DNA from: Nanosynbacter sp.
GTDB lineage: Bacteria; Patescibacteriota; Saccharimonadia; Saccharimonadales; Saccharimonadaceae
Length of the DNA stretch: 30,274 nucleotides
Direction: 5' to 3'
Assembly: GCA_015257455.1 (NCBI GenBank)
Contig: JABZKD010000009.1
Coordinates: forward strand, 1 to 30,274
Made by a program: the position numbers and the translations under genes. Below, piece after piece: positions 1-5,688 of the stretch. Position 1 is the stretch's first letter. Every line of letters begins with the position of its first letter. Below the pieces are notes generated by a model. The model saw only the letters and a program-made list of their open reading frames with translations. It had not been told where the DNA came from and did no database searches.

Positions 1-612
1 CAAGGTAAGCACATTAAGCAGTCCGGTGGTCGTGGTCAATACGGTGACGTTTGGATTAAATTTGAGCCAAATGAACCAGGTAAGGGCTTTGAATTCATCG
101 ATATGATTAAGGGTGGTGTGGTGCCTCAAGAATACCGCAAGCCAGTCCAACAAGGTGTGGAAGAAACCCTTAACGGTGGTGTGATTGCTGGCTACCCAGT
201 CGTCGATATCAAGGCTACCCTTTACGATGGTTCTTACCATGATGTCGACTCTTCCGAGCTAGCCTTCAAGCTCGCCGGTAGCTTGGCTACTCGTGAAGGT
301 ATCAAGAAAGCCAAACCAGTGCTTCTTGAGCCATTTATGAAACTTGAAGTTACTACCCCAGAAGAATTCATGGGTGATGTGATTGGTGATATTAACTCTC
401 GCCGTGGCCGTATCGACGCTATGGAAGATATCCAAGGTGGCGCCAAGCTTATTACTGCTTTCGCTCCACTTGCTAACCTCTTTGGTTACACTTCCGATCT
501 CCGCTCGATGAGTCAAGGTCGTGCCGCTTCCTCTATGGAGCTCGCACAATACGAGGAAGTACCACCTAACGTTGCTCAAGAAATCATTGAGAAACGCAAT
601 ACTTCTAAGTAA
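1..612 (+). CDS. fusA: Elongation factor G, C-terminal part (5' truncated by the window)
   Basis: This is the GTPase that drives ribosomal translocation. The frame is open from base 1, so the gene starts upstream. The first visible residues (GGRGQYGDVWIKFEP) match the EF-G domain IV signature, and the rest covers the end of domain IV and domain V (motifs GVIAGYPVVDIKATLYDGSY and RRGRIDAMED). The gene ends with TAA at 610-612, followed 10 bases later by a strong terminator. It should belong to the str operon with rpsL and rpsG upstream, which cannot be seen here. In many bacteria tuf follows directly; here about 3.3 kb of accessory genes lie between. Identification is very secure. Confidence 0.98.
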   Translation, partial: QGKHIKQSGGRGQYGDVWIKFEPNEPGKGFEFIDMIKGGVVPQEYRKPVQQGVEETLNGGVIAGYPVVDIKATLYDGSYHDVDSSELAFKLAGSLATREGIKKAKPVLLEPFMKLEVTTPEEFMGDVIGDINSRRGRIDAMEDIQGGAKLITAFAPLANLFGYTSDLRSMSQGRAASSMELAQYEEVPPNVAQEIIEKRNTSK

Positions 613-622
613 GTAATCTCTT

Positions 623-653
623 AAAAATAACCTCTCCGGAGGTTATTTTTTTA
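623..653 (+). terminator. Rho-independent terminator after fusA
   Basis: A perfect 12-bp stem (arms 623-634 and 639-650) encloses the tetraloop TCCG, closed by a C-G pair, and is followed by a T run. UCCG belongs to the very stable UNCG loop class. It closes the fusA transcript. Confidence 0.95.
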
Positions 654-683
654 TTTGAAACCCTAATTGGGATATCTGAAAAC

Positions 684-712
684 TTGAAAAATTAGTGAAA
701 ATATTGTAGAGT
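684..712 (+). promoter_or_regulatory. Predicted promoter for the 771-1582 small-gene unit
   Basis: TTGAAA at 684-689 and TAGAGT at 707-712 are separated by exactly 17 bases. It lies just after the fusA terminator and about 60 bases before the first Shine-Dalgarno. This is a consensus match only. Confidence 0.5.
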
Positions 713-770
713 AATAGAGATACTTTTGTGCCAGATGGCTGTATTGTACATTGAAAAGGAGGTGGAAACT

Positions 771-800
771 ATGAAAGAAATTGAACCTAGCAAAACGTAA
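771..800 (+). CDS. Possible 9-residue leader ORF (MKEIEPSKT)
   Basis: A textbook Shine-Dalgarno (AAAGGAGGT, 756-764) sits 8 bases before an ATG that opens only nine codons before TAA. It is in frame with the ATG at 837 and separated from it by two stops, so it could be a leader peptide for the downstream gene or the remnant of an older, longer start. No attenuator hairpin was seen between it and 837. The peptide has no run of one amino acid that would suggest classic attenuation. Reality is uncertain. Confidence 0.35.
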   Translation: MKEIEPSKT

Positions 801-836
801 AGCAACTAAAACTACACTGAAACCTGGAGGTAAATT

Positions 837-1238
837 ATGACTTCGAATGAATATAGTGCTATAGAAGGAATAGCCTTTTGTTCTGTTGCTCTTTTCTTTG
901 TTGGAGTTTTTACATTTTTGTCTATGCTTTTTGGCTCTAGAAATCACAATGTGGCTACTAGAAATAACAAAGAACAGTCAATTCAAAGTGAAGCTAATCA
1001 TGTGTATTCAAATTCTACCGGCGAAGGATATCGAGACTCAGCTACGCCAGAAACAAAAAGTTTGAATTCAACCATAGCTGAAACGCAAAGTCCGGAATCA
1101 AATGTGTCTGAGACTAAAAATTCAGATTTAAATACATCTGAAACAAGAGAGCCAGAATCGTACGGCAACCCTAATACGAACCAAGAGATAGTCATTTATT
1201 TTTCTGGAGGTAAACTACGGATTGTAGGACAGGAGTAG
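837..1238 (+). CDS. Small single-pass membrane protein with decapeptide repeats, unknown function
   Basis: This 133-residue protein is not recognised. The start is set by GGAGG at 826-830, 6 bases before the ATG. Residues about 9-33 form one hydrophobic segment, followed by a basic stretch (SRNHNVATRNNK), which by the positive-inside rule places the C-terminus in the cytoplasm. Residues 71-110 consist of four degenerate 10-residue repeats of the pattern (A/P/S)ET(K/Q/R)xxxxxx, rich in Ser, Thr and Glu and probably disordered. The motif EQSIQSE just after the membrane segment recurs in the next gene, so the two look like diverged duplicates and probably share a transcript. Stop is TAG, rare in this window. 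Confidence 0.75.
   Translation: MTSNEYSAIEGIAFCSVALFFVGVFTFLSMLFGSRNHNVATRNNKEQSIQSEANHVYSNSTGEGYRDSATPETKSLNSTIAETQSPESNVSETKNSDLNTSETREPESYGNPNTNQEIVIYFSGGKLRIVGQE
1047..1166 (+). repeat. Four degenerate 30-bp tandem repeats inside the 837-1238 gene
   Basis: Units start at 1047, 1077, 1107 and 1137. Each encodes ten residues beginning (P/A/S)-E-T. The units are in phase with the reading frame and have diverged at the DNA level, so this is an old protein repeat rather than a fresh slippage tract. Confidence 0.7.
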
Positions 1239-1309
1239 TCGTCTTCAGTCTATCTATGCGTGGTTTTGTATCTAATTCAGAAGGTCTTCTATCATTTTGG
1301 AGGTAAAAT

Positions 1310-1582
1310 ATGAATTCAAAAAGAAATGATGTTTCAGATGAAGAGTGTTTAACTGCGGTTGTTTATTTTGCATCTGGTATTGCACTATTTATTCTATTCT
1401 GTATGAGTAGCTTACAATTAAACAGGAATAGATATTCTGAACAATCAATTCAGAGTGAAAAAGATCCGGTTATTAGAGAACAAAAAGAGTTAGACAGAAA
1501 GAAATCGGAGATCCTGAACCTAATTATTAGATTAAGTATGGCATCTATTGATCCCCCATATCTTTCCATTTTTCAAGTTTAA
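1310..1582 (+). CDS. Small single-pass membrane protein, related to the upstream gene
   Basis: This 90-residue protein is not recognised. The start is supported by GGAGG at 1299-1303 in a context (TGGAGGTAAA) identical to that before the gene at 837. A hydrophobic segment spans residues about 14-37. It is followed by EQSIQSE, the same heptapeptide found at the equivalent place in the upstream protein, then a charged region predicted to be helical (REQKELDRKKSEILNL). It lacks the Ser/Thr repeat tail of its neighbour. The 71-base gap from the upstream gene has no terminator, so co-transcription is likely. It ends just before a terminator shared with the convergent lipoprotein gene. Confidence 0.7.
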   Translation: MNSKRNDVSDEECLTAVVYFASGIALFILFCMSSLQLNRNRYSEQSIQSEKDPVIREQKELDRKKSEILNLIIRLSMASIDPPYLSIFQV

Positions 1583-1626
1583 ACCTATGATTAAAATGCT
1601 CAGCATAGTGAGTATTTTTCTACATC

Positions 1627-1661
1627 AAAAAGCCCCGCATTTTCTGCGAGGCTCTTTTTTT
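1627..1661. terminator. Bidirectional terminator between convergent genes
   Basis: The stem AGCCCCGCA / TGCGAGGCT (one mismatch, loop TTTTC) is flanked by an A run on the left and a T run on the right, so it can work on both strands. It lies between the + strand gene ending at 1582 and the - strand gene ending at 1667. Confidence 0.85.
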
Positions 1662-1666
1662 GGAGA

Positions 1667-3160
1667 TTAATTTCGTCCTACGACTACATTTGCATCGATA
1701 TCTTTAAATAAATCATCGCGATTAAGATTAGACTCGTGTCCAACCAGAGCATTGGTGCGCTCCACTACTCGCTTGATCAAATCCACCGAATCTTCACGTA
1801 CATAATACAATGCACGATATTGATCCTTAGACGGGTCATAGTTAGGATTATTCTCGATAAAACGCTTCAACTGCATCTCTGCATAGAAACTCGAAAGTTC
1901 CGGTGAAAGTAGTAAAACATTGCCATCATTAGAAAAATACGATCCACCATTATGATCAATATCCGTGAGCTTCATCTTGTGCATTACGTGATAAAAATCT
2001 TCCGGTCTCGCATCGGTTCTGCCATAGCCGGAATTTGGGAAAAGCCGGTCATCTTTCACATAGTAGACTTCAATCCCATTTACACCAATACCGTAAAACA
2101 GCCCGCTTATATGTCGGCGTGAATCAATGCGGTAGGGTACCAGACGTTTTTCAAAATCTGCCATGTTGCCAAGATCGTTTATCTGCTTGCCATCCGCTCC
2201 ATAATTTGCATCGAACCGAATCATTAATTTTGGATTGGCTTCGCAAATAAAGGTATAGACGTCTAGTGCTGGGAAGCTATCGGCTAACCTGAGATTAAAA
2301 CCGTTATCTCTCATGTAGCCAACCAGGTCAAATTCATTGAATCTGATATAGGTCCTCGGATTATCTTTCTGGTGGGTCGCGAGTGGCTCAGAGGCTTCTT
2401 GTTTAATACGTCTCAGCATATATTCCGCAGTAAAAGAAATGGTATCTGGCTCATCTGGCTCAATCGGCTCCATGGGATCGAGCTTCGTGGTATGAAATTC
2501 ATCCACTAGATTCTGCACCAGGAACTGCGTATAGTTAATTCCGTCAGCTCCGGTAAAATTCGGTGTGCGCCCGTTCAGATATGGGTCCAGGAATCCCGCA
2601 TCGGTACCGTCCTTGATATAAGTCGGAATATTCCGATAGTGGTAATAGCTATTCTCTCCGGCATCCGTATTTACCTCGAGCACCGAATTTCCTCTAATAC
2701 TCTGAGTTAAATGCTTCGGGAAGAGAATTACATTACTTGGTACCATAAAATCCGAGATGTAGCTGCCAGATTGCGACTCAAGCCGATCTCTCAGGTCTTC
2801 CACTTCTCTGATATTAAAATCAGAAATCATTTGAAATGTTCCAGGGTGTGACCTACTTGGATCGGGATCTTTTAGCGGTGCTAATCCATAATCATTTCTG
2901 GCCGCTCGCCTAGCTTCTAACACATCAGGTGTGGCATCCTTAATTGATCCGGCTACTTCGCCGCCACCAAATTCAGGAGCATCCACCGCTGCGGTAAGCT
3001 GGGCATCCATCTCGTATGGGTTGTCGGTTTCTTCTTCGTGACTCACTTCCGCCTTCGCGGTAGTTTCTACCTCGGAAGTCTCCGGAATCACGGTTTTACT
3101 CTGCGCGTTGCAGGCAACTAAGCCGAGAGCGAGTGACAAAAACAGGAATTGTTTCTTCAT
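1667..3160 (-). CDS. Predicted secreted lipoprotein, unknown function
   Basis: The only clear - strand gene. The N-terminus is a lipoprotein signal: MKKQ, a hydrophobic core, then the lipobox LVAC (Cys17), so the mature protein should be lipid-anchored on the outer face of the cytoplasmic membrane. An acidic Glu/Thr-rich linker (about residues 20-55) follows, then some 430 residues of soluble sequence that I do not recognise. I see no catalytic motif. Two ATGs are adjacent: the Shine-Dalgarno GGAGG is only 3 bases from the first (3163) but 6 from the second (3160), so I prefer 3160 (497 residues). It has its own strong promoter and a shared terminator and is transcribed convergently to fusA. 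It could be a surface-exposed binding or host-contact protein; that is only inference from the lipobox. Confidence 0.85.
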   Translation of the reverse strand: MKKQFLFLSLALGLVACNAQSKTVIPETSEVETTAKAEVSHEEETDNPYEMDAQLTAAVDAPEFGGGEVAGSIKDATPDVLEARRAARNDYGLAPLKDPDPSRSHPGTFQMISDFNIREVEDLRDRLESQSGSYISDFMVPSNVILFPKHLTQSIRGNSVLEVNTDAGENSYYHYRNIPTYIKDGTDAGFLDPYLNGRTPNFTGADGINYTQFLVQNLVDEFHTTKLDPMEPIEPDEPDTISFTAEYMLRRIKQEASEPLATHQKDNPRTYIRFNEFDLVGYMRDNGFNLRLADSFPALDVYTFICEANPKLMIRFDANYGADGKQINDLGNMADFEKRLVPYRIDSRRHISGLFYGIGVNGIEVYYVKDDRLFPNSGYGRTDARPEDFYHVMHKMKLTDIDHNGGSYFSNDGNVLLLSPELSSFYAEMQLKRFIENNPNYDPSKDQYRALYYVREDSVDLIKRVVERTNALVGHESNLNRDDLFKDIDANVVVGRN

Positions 3161-3213
3161 CATGCACCTCCATTTTAATGTGCGTAGGTTTAAGCGTCCT
3201 AAAAGTTAACTAT

Positions 3214-3242
3214 ATTCTACAATTTTTTAGTTAAAATGTCAA
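3214..3242 (-). promoter_or_regulatory. Strong predicted promoter of the lipoprotein gene
   Basis: On the - strand TTGACA (3237-3242) and TAGAAT (3214-3219) are 17 bases apart, close to perfect sigma-70 consensus. The leader to the ATG at 3160 is about 45 bases. Confidence 0.8.
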
Positions 3243-3286
3243 TTTTAGCATAATAGCAATATCTACTGGCGGAAAAACGAAAAATA

Positions 3287-3295
3287 TGGTAGAAT
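3287..3295 (+). promoter_or_regulatory. Extended -10 promoter for the gene at 3359
   Basis: TG-G-TAGAAT, with the hexamer at 3290-3295. It is divergent from the lipoprotein promoter about 50 bases away. Because transcription should start near 3302, the ATG at 3296 cannot be used and the later start at 3359 is favoured. Confidence 0.6.
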
Positions 3296-3358
3296 ATGCA
3301 AGTTAGTTTTTCAAAAAATGGAAAAATCAGTAAGTTCTTTAGAAAAGGGGGAAATTGT

Positions 3359-3721
3359 ATGTTTGCAATACTAGTAACATTGTCGTGTTTTTTGGCTGGT
3401 CTATTCTGTCTGGTGCTGAACTATTTTCGCATTATTCTGATTCTGCGGATTGATATTTTTGTCTGTGGTTGGATCGTGCTGACCTTACTTCCGGCACTCG
3501 TGTCTATAATCTATCATCAACGTAAGAAACTTCTAGCGGAAAGAATTGCTAGAATTGATGAAGAAATGGACCAGGGTTGCTATCATTTTCAGTTTGACAG
3601 AAGCCCCAAGAACAGAATCCCCAAAATCGCAGACGACGAAGTTGATTTTGATGATTATGGCTGTGGCTGTGAGTGGGATCGTGAACGCCATGATTTGGTC
3701 AAAGTCGTACCGAAAGATTAA
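3359..3721 (+). CDS. Small two-helix membrane protein, unknown function
   Basis: The 120-residue protein starts at ATG 3359, chosen because AAAGGGGG lies about 7 bases upstream and because an upstream in-frame ATG (3296) abuts the -10 element. Two hydrophobic segments (about residues 1-25 and 28-50) form a hairpin. A basic stretch (HQRKKLLAERIAR) follows, which places the tail in the cytoplasm, then an acidic region (DDEVDFDDYGCGCEWD) with a Cys-Gly-Cys. I do not recognise the family. It is transcribed alone, divergent from the lipoprotein, and ends 77 bases before a terminator. Confidence 0.7.
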   Translation: MFAILVTLSCFLAGLFCLVLNYFRIILILRIDIFVCGWIVLTLLPALVSIIYHQRKKLLAERIARIDEEMDQGCYHFQFDRSPKNRIPKIADDEVDFDDYGCGCEWDRERHDLVKVVPKD

Positions 3722-3797
3722 AACTGCAACTCTAAATTAAAAAATCACACTAGCTCATCTGGGCTAATTTTACTACAACATCGAAAAACTAACAGTC

Positions 3798-3822
3798 AAG
3801 GCGTCAATTTGGCGCCTTTTTT
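3798..3822 (+). terminator. Rho-independent terminator before tuf
   Basis: Arms AAGGCG (3798-3803) and CGCCTT (3813-3818) with a 9-base loop, running into TTTTTT. It separates the accessory insert from tuf. Confidence 0.75.
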
Positions 3823-3835
3823 CATGAATTCTCTC

Positions 3836-3864
3836 TTTACTTATTCTTTAAAATCTATTAATAT
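3836..3864 (+). promoter_or_regulatory. Candidate tuf promoter
   Basis: TTTACT (3836-3841), 17 bases, TAATAT (3859-3864). The region is AT-rich and offers other -10-like hexamers (TATATA around 3863), so the exact element is uncertain. The leader to the ATG at 3938 would be about 65 bases. Confidence 0.4.
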
Positions 3865-3904
3865 ATAGGTATATCTAGCTTCTTGGCTGGTTAATATTAG
3901 TGCC

Positions 3905-3932
3905 AAGGAGAATAATATTAAAGGAGAATAAT
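3905..3932 (+). repeat. Duplicated Shine-Dalgarno-like element in the tuf leader
   Basis: AAGGAGAATAAT occurs at 3905-3916 and again at 3921-3932, a direct repeat with a 16-base period. The second copy is the likely ribosome binding site, though its AAGGAG ends 11 bases before the ATG, which is longer than usual. The first copy has no start codon at a proper distance. Confidence 0.8.
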
Positions 3933-3937
3933 AAAGA

Positions 3938-5122
3938 ATGGCAAATTTCGACCGTTCCAAGCCACACATTAACGTTGGTACTATGGGTCACGTTGACCAC
4001 GGTAAGACTACTCTTACTGCTGCTATTACCACCGTACTTGCGAAGCGTCTCCCATCTGATGTTAACAAATCAGTTGCTTACGATCAGATCGACAACGCTC
4101 CAGAAGAAAAAGCTCGTGGTATTACCATTGCTACCTCTCACCAAGAGTACGAATCAGAAAAGCGTCACTACGCTCACGTAGATATGCCAGGCCACGCCGA
4201 CTACATCAAGAACATGATTACCGGTGCTGCTCAAATTGATGGTGCTATCCTCGTAGTTGCTGCTAACGATGGTCCACTTCCACAAACCCGTGAGCACGTA
4301 CTTCTCGCTCACCAGGTGAACGTACCAAAAATCATCGTCTTCCTCAACAAGATGGATCTTGCTGACCCAGAACTCGTTGAGCTCGTTGAAATGGATGTCC
4401 GTGAACTTTTGAACAAGTACGGCTTCGACGGTGACAACGCTCCAATCATCAAGGGTTCTGCTCTTAAGGCTCTTGAAGGTGACACTGAAATGGAAGACCG
4501 CATCATGGATCTCGTCCACGCTATGGATGAATACTTTGACATTCCTGAACACGATCTTGACAAACCATTCTTGATGCCAATCGAAGACGTCTTCTCCATC
4601 AAGGGCCGTGGTACCGTCGCTACTGGTCGTATCGAACAGGGTGTTGTTAAATTGAACGACGAAGTTGAAATCGTTGGTTTGAAGCCAACCCAAAAGTCTG
4701 TCGTTACCGGTATCGAAGCCTTCCACAAGACTCTTAACGAAGGTGAAGCTGGTGACAACGCTGGTCTCTTGCTCCGTGGTATCGAACGCGAACAAATCGA
4801 ACGTGGTCAGGTTATTGCTAAGCCGGGTTCTATCACCCCACACACTGAATTCGAAGCTCAGGTTTACATCTTGAAGAAAGAAGAAGGCGGCCGCCACACC
4901 CCATTCTCAAAGGGTTACAAGCCACAATTCTACTTCCGTACTACCGATGTTACTGGTGAAGTCGAACTTCCAGCTGACAAAGAAATTGTCATGCCAGGTG
5001 ACACTGTTACCTTCCAGGTCAAGCTTCTTTCAGCTATCGCTATGAATAACAACGACCGTTTCGCTATCCGCGAAGGTGGCCGTACTGTCGGTTCTGGTGT
5101 TGTTACTAAGATTATCAAATAA
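3938..5122 (+). CDS. tuf: Elongation factor Tu
   Basis: EF-Tu carries aminoacyl-tRNA to the ribosome as a GTP complex. The 394-residue length is normal. Visible GTPase motifs are G1 GHVDHGKT (17-24), the switch I element GITIATSH (61-68), G3 DMPGH (82-86), G4 NKMD (137-140) and G5 around GSALKALEG. The catalytic His after PG is kept (His86). Two substitutions stand out against the usual sequence: Met83 where most bacteria have Cys (DCPGH), and Ala65 in place of Asn in GITINTSH. Domains 2 and 3 are complete to the end (GRTVGSGVVTKIIK). It has its own leader and a strong terminator, so it is probably monocistronic. It sits between fusA and rpsJ, as in the ancestral str-S10 order. Confidence 0.99.
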   Translation: MANFDRSKPHINVGTMGHVDHGKTTLTAAITTVLAKRLPSDVNKSVAYDQIDNAPEEKARGITIATSHQEYESEKRHYAHVDMPGHADYIKNMITGAAQIDGAILVVAANDGPLPQTREHVLLAHQVNVPKIIVFLNKMDLADPELVELVEMDVRELLNKYGFDGDNAPIIKGSALKALEGDTEMEDRIMDLVHAMDEYFDIPEHDLDKPFLMPIEDVFSIKGRGTVATGRIEQGVVKLNDEVEIVGLKPTQKSVVTGIEAFHKTLNEGEAGDNAGLLLRGIEREQIERGQVIAKPGSITPHTEFEAQVYILKKEEGGRHTPFSKGYKPQFYFRTTDVTGEVELPADKEIVMPGDTVTFQVKLLSAIAMNNNDRFAIREGGRTVGSGVVTKIIK

Positions 5123-5135
5123 TCTATAACAATCT

Positions 5136-5167
5136 AAATACCTCTCCTTCGGGAGAGGTATTTTTTT
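5136..5167 (+). terminator. Rho-independent terminator after tuf (TTCG loop)
   Basis: Perfect 12-bp stem (5136-5147 and 5152-5163) with the loop TTCG closed by C-G, the classic stable tetraloop, and a T run to 5167. Confidence 0.95.
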
Positions 5168-5170
5168 GTC

Positions 5171-5199
5171 TTGACGAACCTCTATTTTTATCGTAAAAT
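5171..5199 (+). promoter_or_regulatory. rpsJ promoter P1
   Basis: TTGACG (5171-5176), 17 bases, TAAAAT (5194-5199), starting four bases after the tuf terminator. Confidence 0.65.
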
Positions 5200-5234
5200 A
5201 AATCTACTATTATTAATTGAATTCTAAAAACTCA

Positions 5235-5263
5235 TTGACGCATCAAGCATCTGAAGTTATAGA
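5235..5263 (+). promoter_or_regulatory. rpsJ promoter P2
   Basis: TTGACG (5235-5240), 17 bases, TATAGA (5258-5263). It has the same -35 hexamer as P1, 64 bases downstream, giving tandem promoters. The Shine-Dalgarno AAGGA (5269-5273) would lie at the very 5' end of the P2 transcript. Confidence 0.6.
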
Positions 5264-5277
5264 ATTAGAAGGAAAAC

Positions 5278-5601
5278 ATGGCAGACGCAAAAAACGAAGG
5301 CTTGAAGATCCGTATTCGTCTCAAAGCCTACGACCATCGTGTGATCGACCAAAGCGCTAAGCAAATCGTCGATACCGCTATCCGTACTGGTGCCGCCGTT
5401 TCTGGCCCAGTCCCACTACCAACTAAGCGCAGTACTTTTACTGTGGTGAAATCACCTCACGTTTACAAGACCGGTGGTGAAGCTTTCGAAATGAAGATTC
5501 ACAAGCGTCTCATCGACATCACCAATGCTACCCCAAAGACTATTGATGCACTTCAAAACTTGTCTTTGCCAGCTGGCGTCGACGCCGAAATCAAAATGTA
5601 A
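5278..5601 (+). CDS. rpsJ: Ribosomal protein uS10
   Basis: The 107-residue protein contains the S10 core (IRIRLKAYDHRVIDQSAKQI, residues about 11-30) and the GPVPLPTKRSTFTVVKSPH loop that contacts 16S rRNA, and ends with the usual PAGVDAEIK segment. AAGGA precedes the ATG by 4-5 bases. In most bacteria rpsJ opens the S10 operon with rplC, rplD and so on behind it. Here a perfect terminator follows 19 bases after the stop and the next gene is a surface protein, so rpsJ appears monocistronic with two tandem promoters. Identity is certain; the regulatory reading is inferred. Confidence 0.98.
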   Translation: MADAKNEGLKIRIRLKAYDHRVIDQSAKQIVDTAIRTGAAVSGPVPLPTKRSTFTVVKSPHVYKTGGEAFEMKIHKRLIDITNATPKTIDALQNLSLPAGVDAEIKM

Positions 5602-5620
5602 TTAAAACATAAATTACTTG

Positions 5621-5648
5621 AAAATCCCAATCTAGTATTGGGATTTTT
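5621..5648 (+). terminator. Rho-independent terminator after rpsJ
   Basis: Perfect 11-bp stem (5621-5631 and 5637-5647), loop CTAGT, then a T run. It isolates rpsJ from the surface-protein island. Confidence 0.92.
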
Positions 5649-5651
5649 GAT

Positions 5652-5680
5652 TTGTTTTACGATAATCTTTATGTTAAAAT
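5652..5680 (+). promoter_or_regulatory. Promoter of the first DUF285 gene, leaderless geometry
   Basis: TTGTTT (5652-5657), 17 bases, TAAAAT (5675-5680) with a TG-T extension. The hexamer ends 8 bases before the ATG at 5689, so transcription should begin at or next to the start codon. No Shine-Dalgarno is present. Confidence 0.7.
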
Positions 5681-5688
5681 TATCGTAC

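Noticed and set aside
4154..4897. Long antisense reading frame over tuf
   Set aside because: It is a shadow of the strong codon bias of tuf; no Shine-Dalgarno, promoter or recognisable protein.
5638..5688. Longer N-terminus for the first DUF285 protein (TTG or ATG starts upstream)
   Set aside because: These codons lie in the rpsJ terminator or on the -10 element, so they would not be transcribed.
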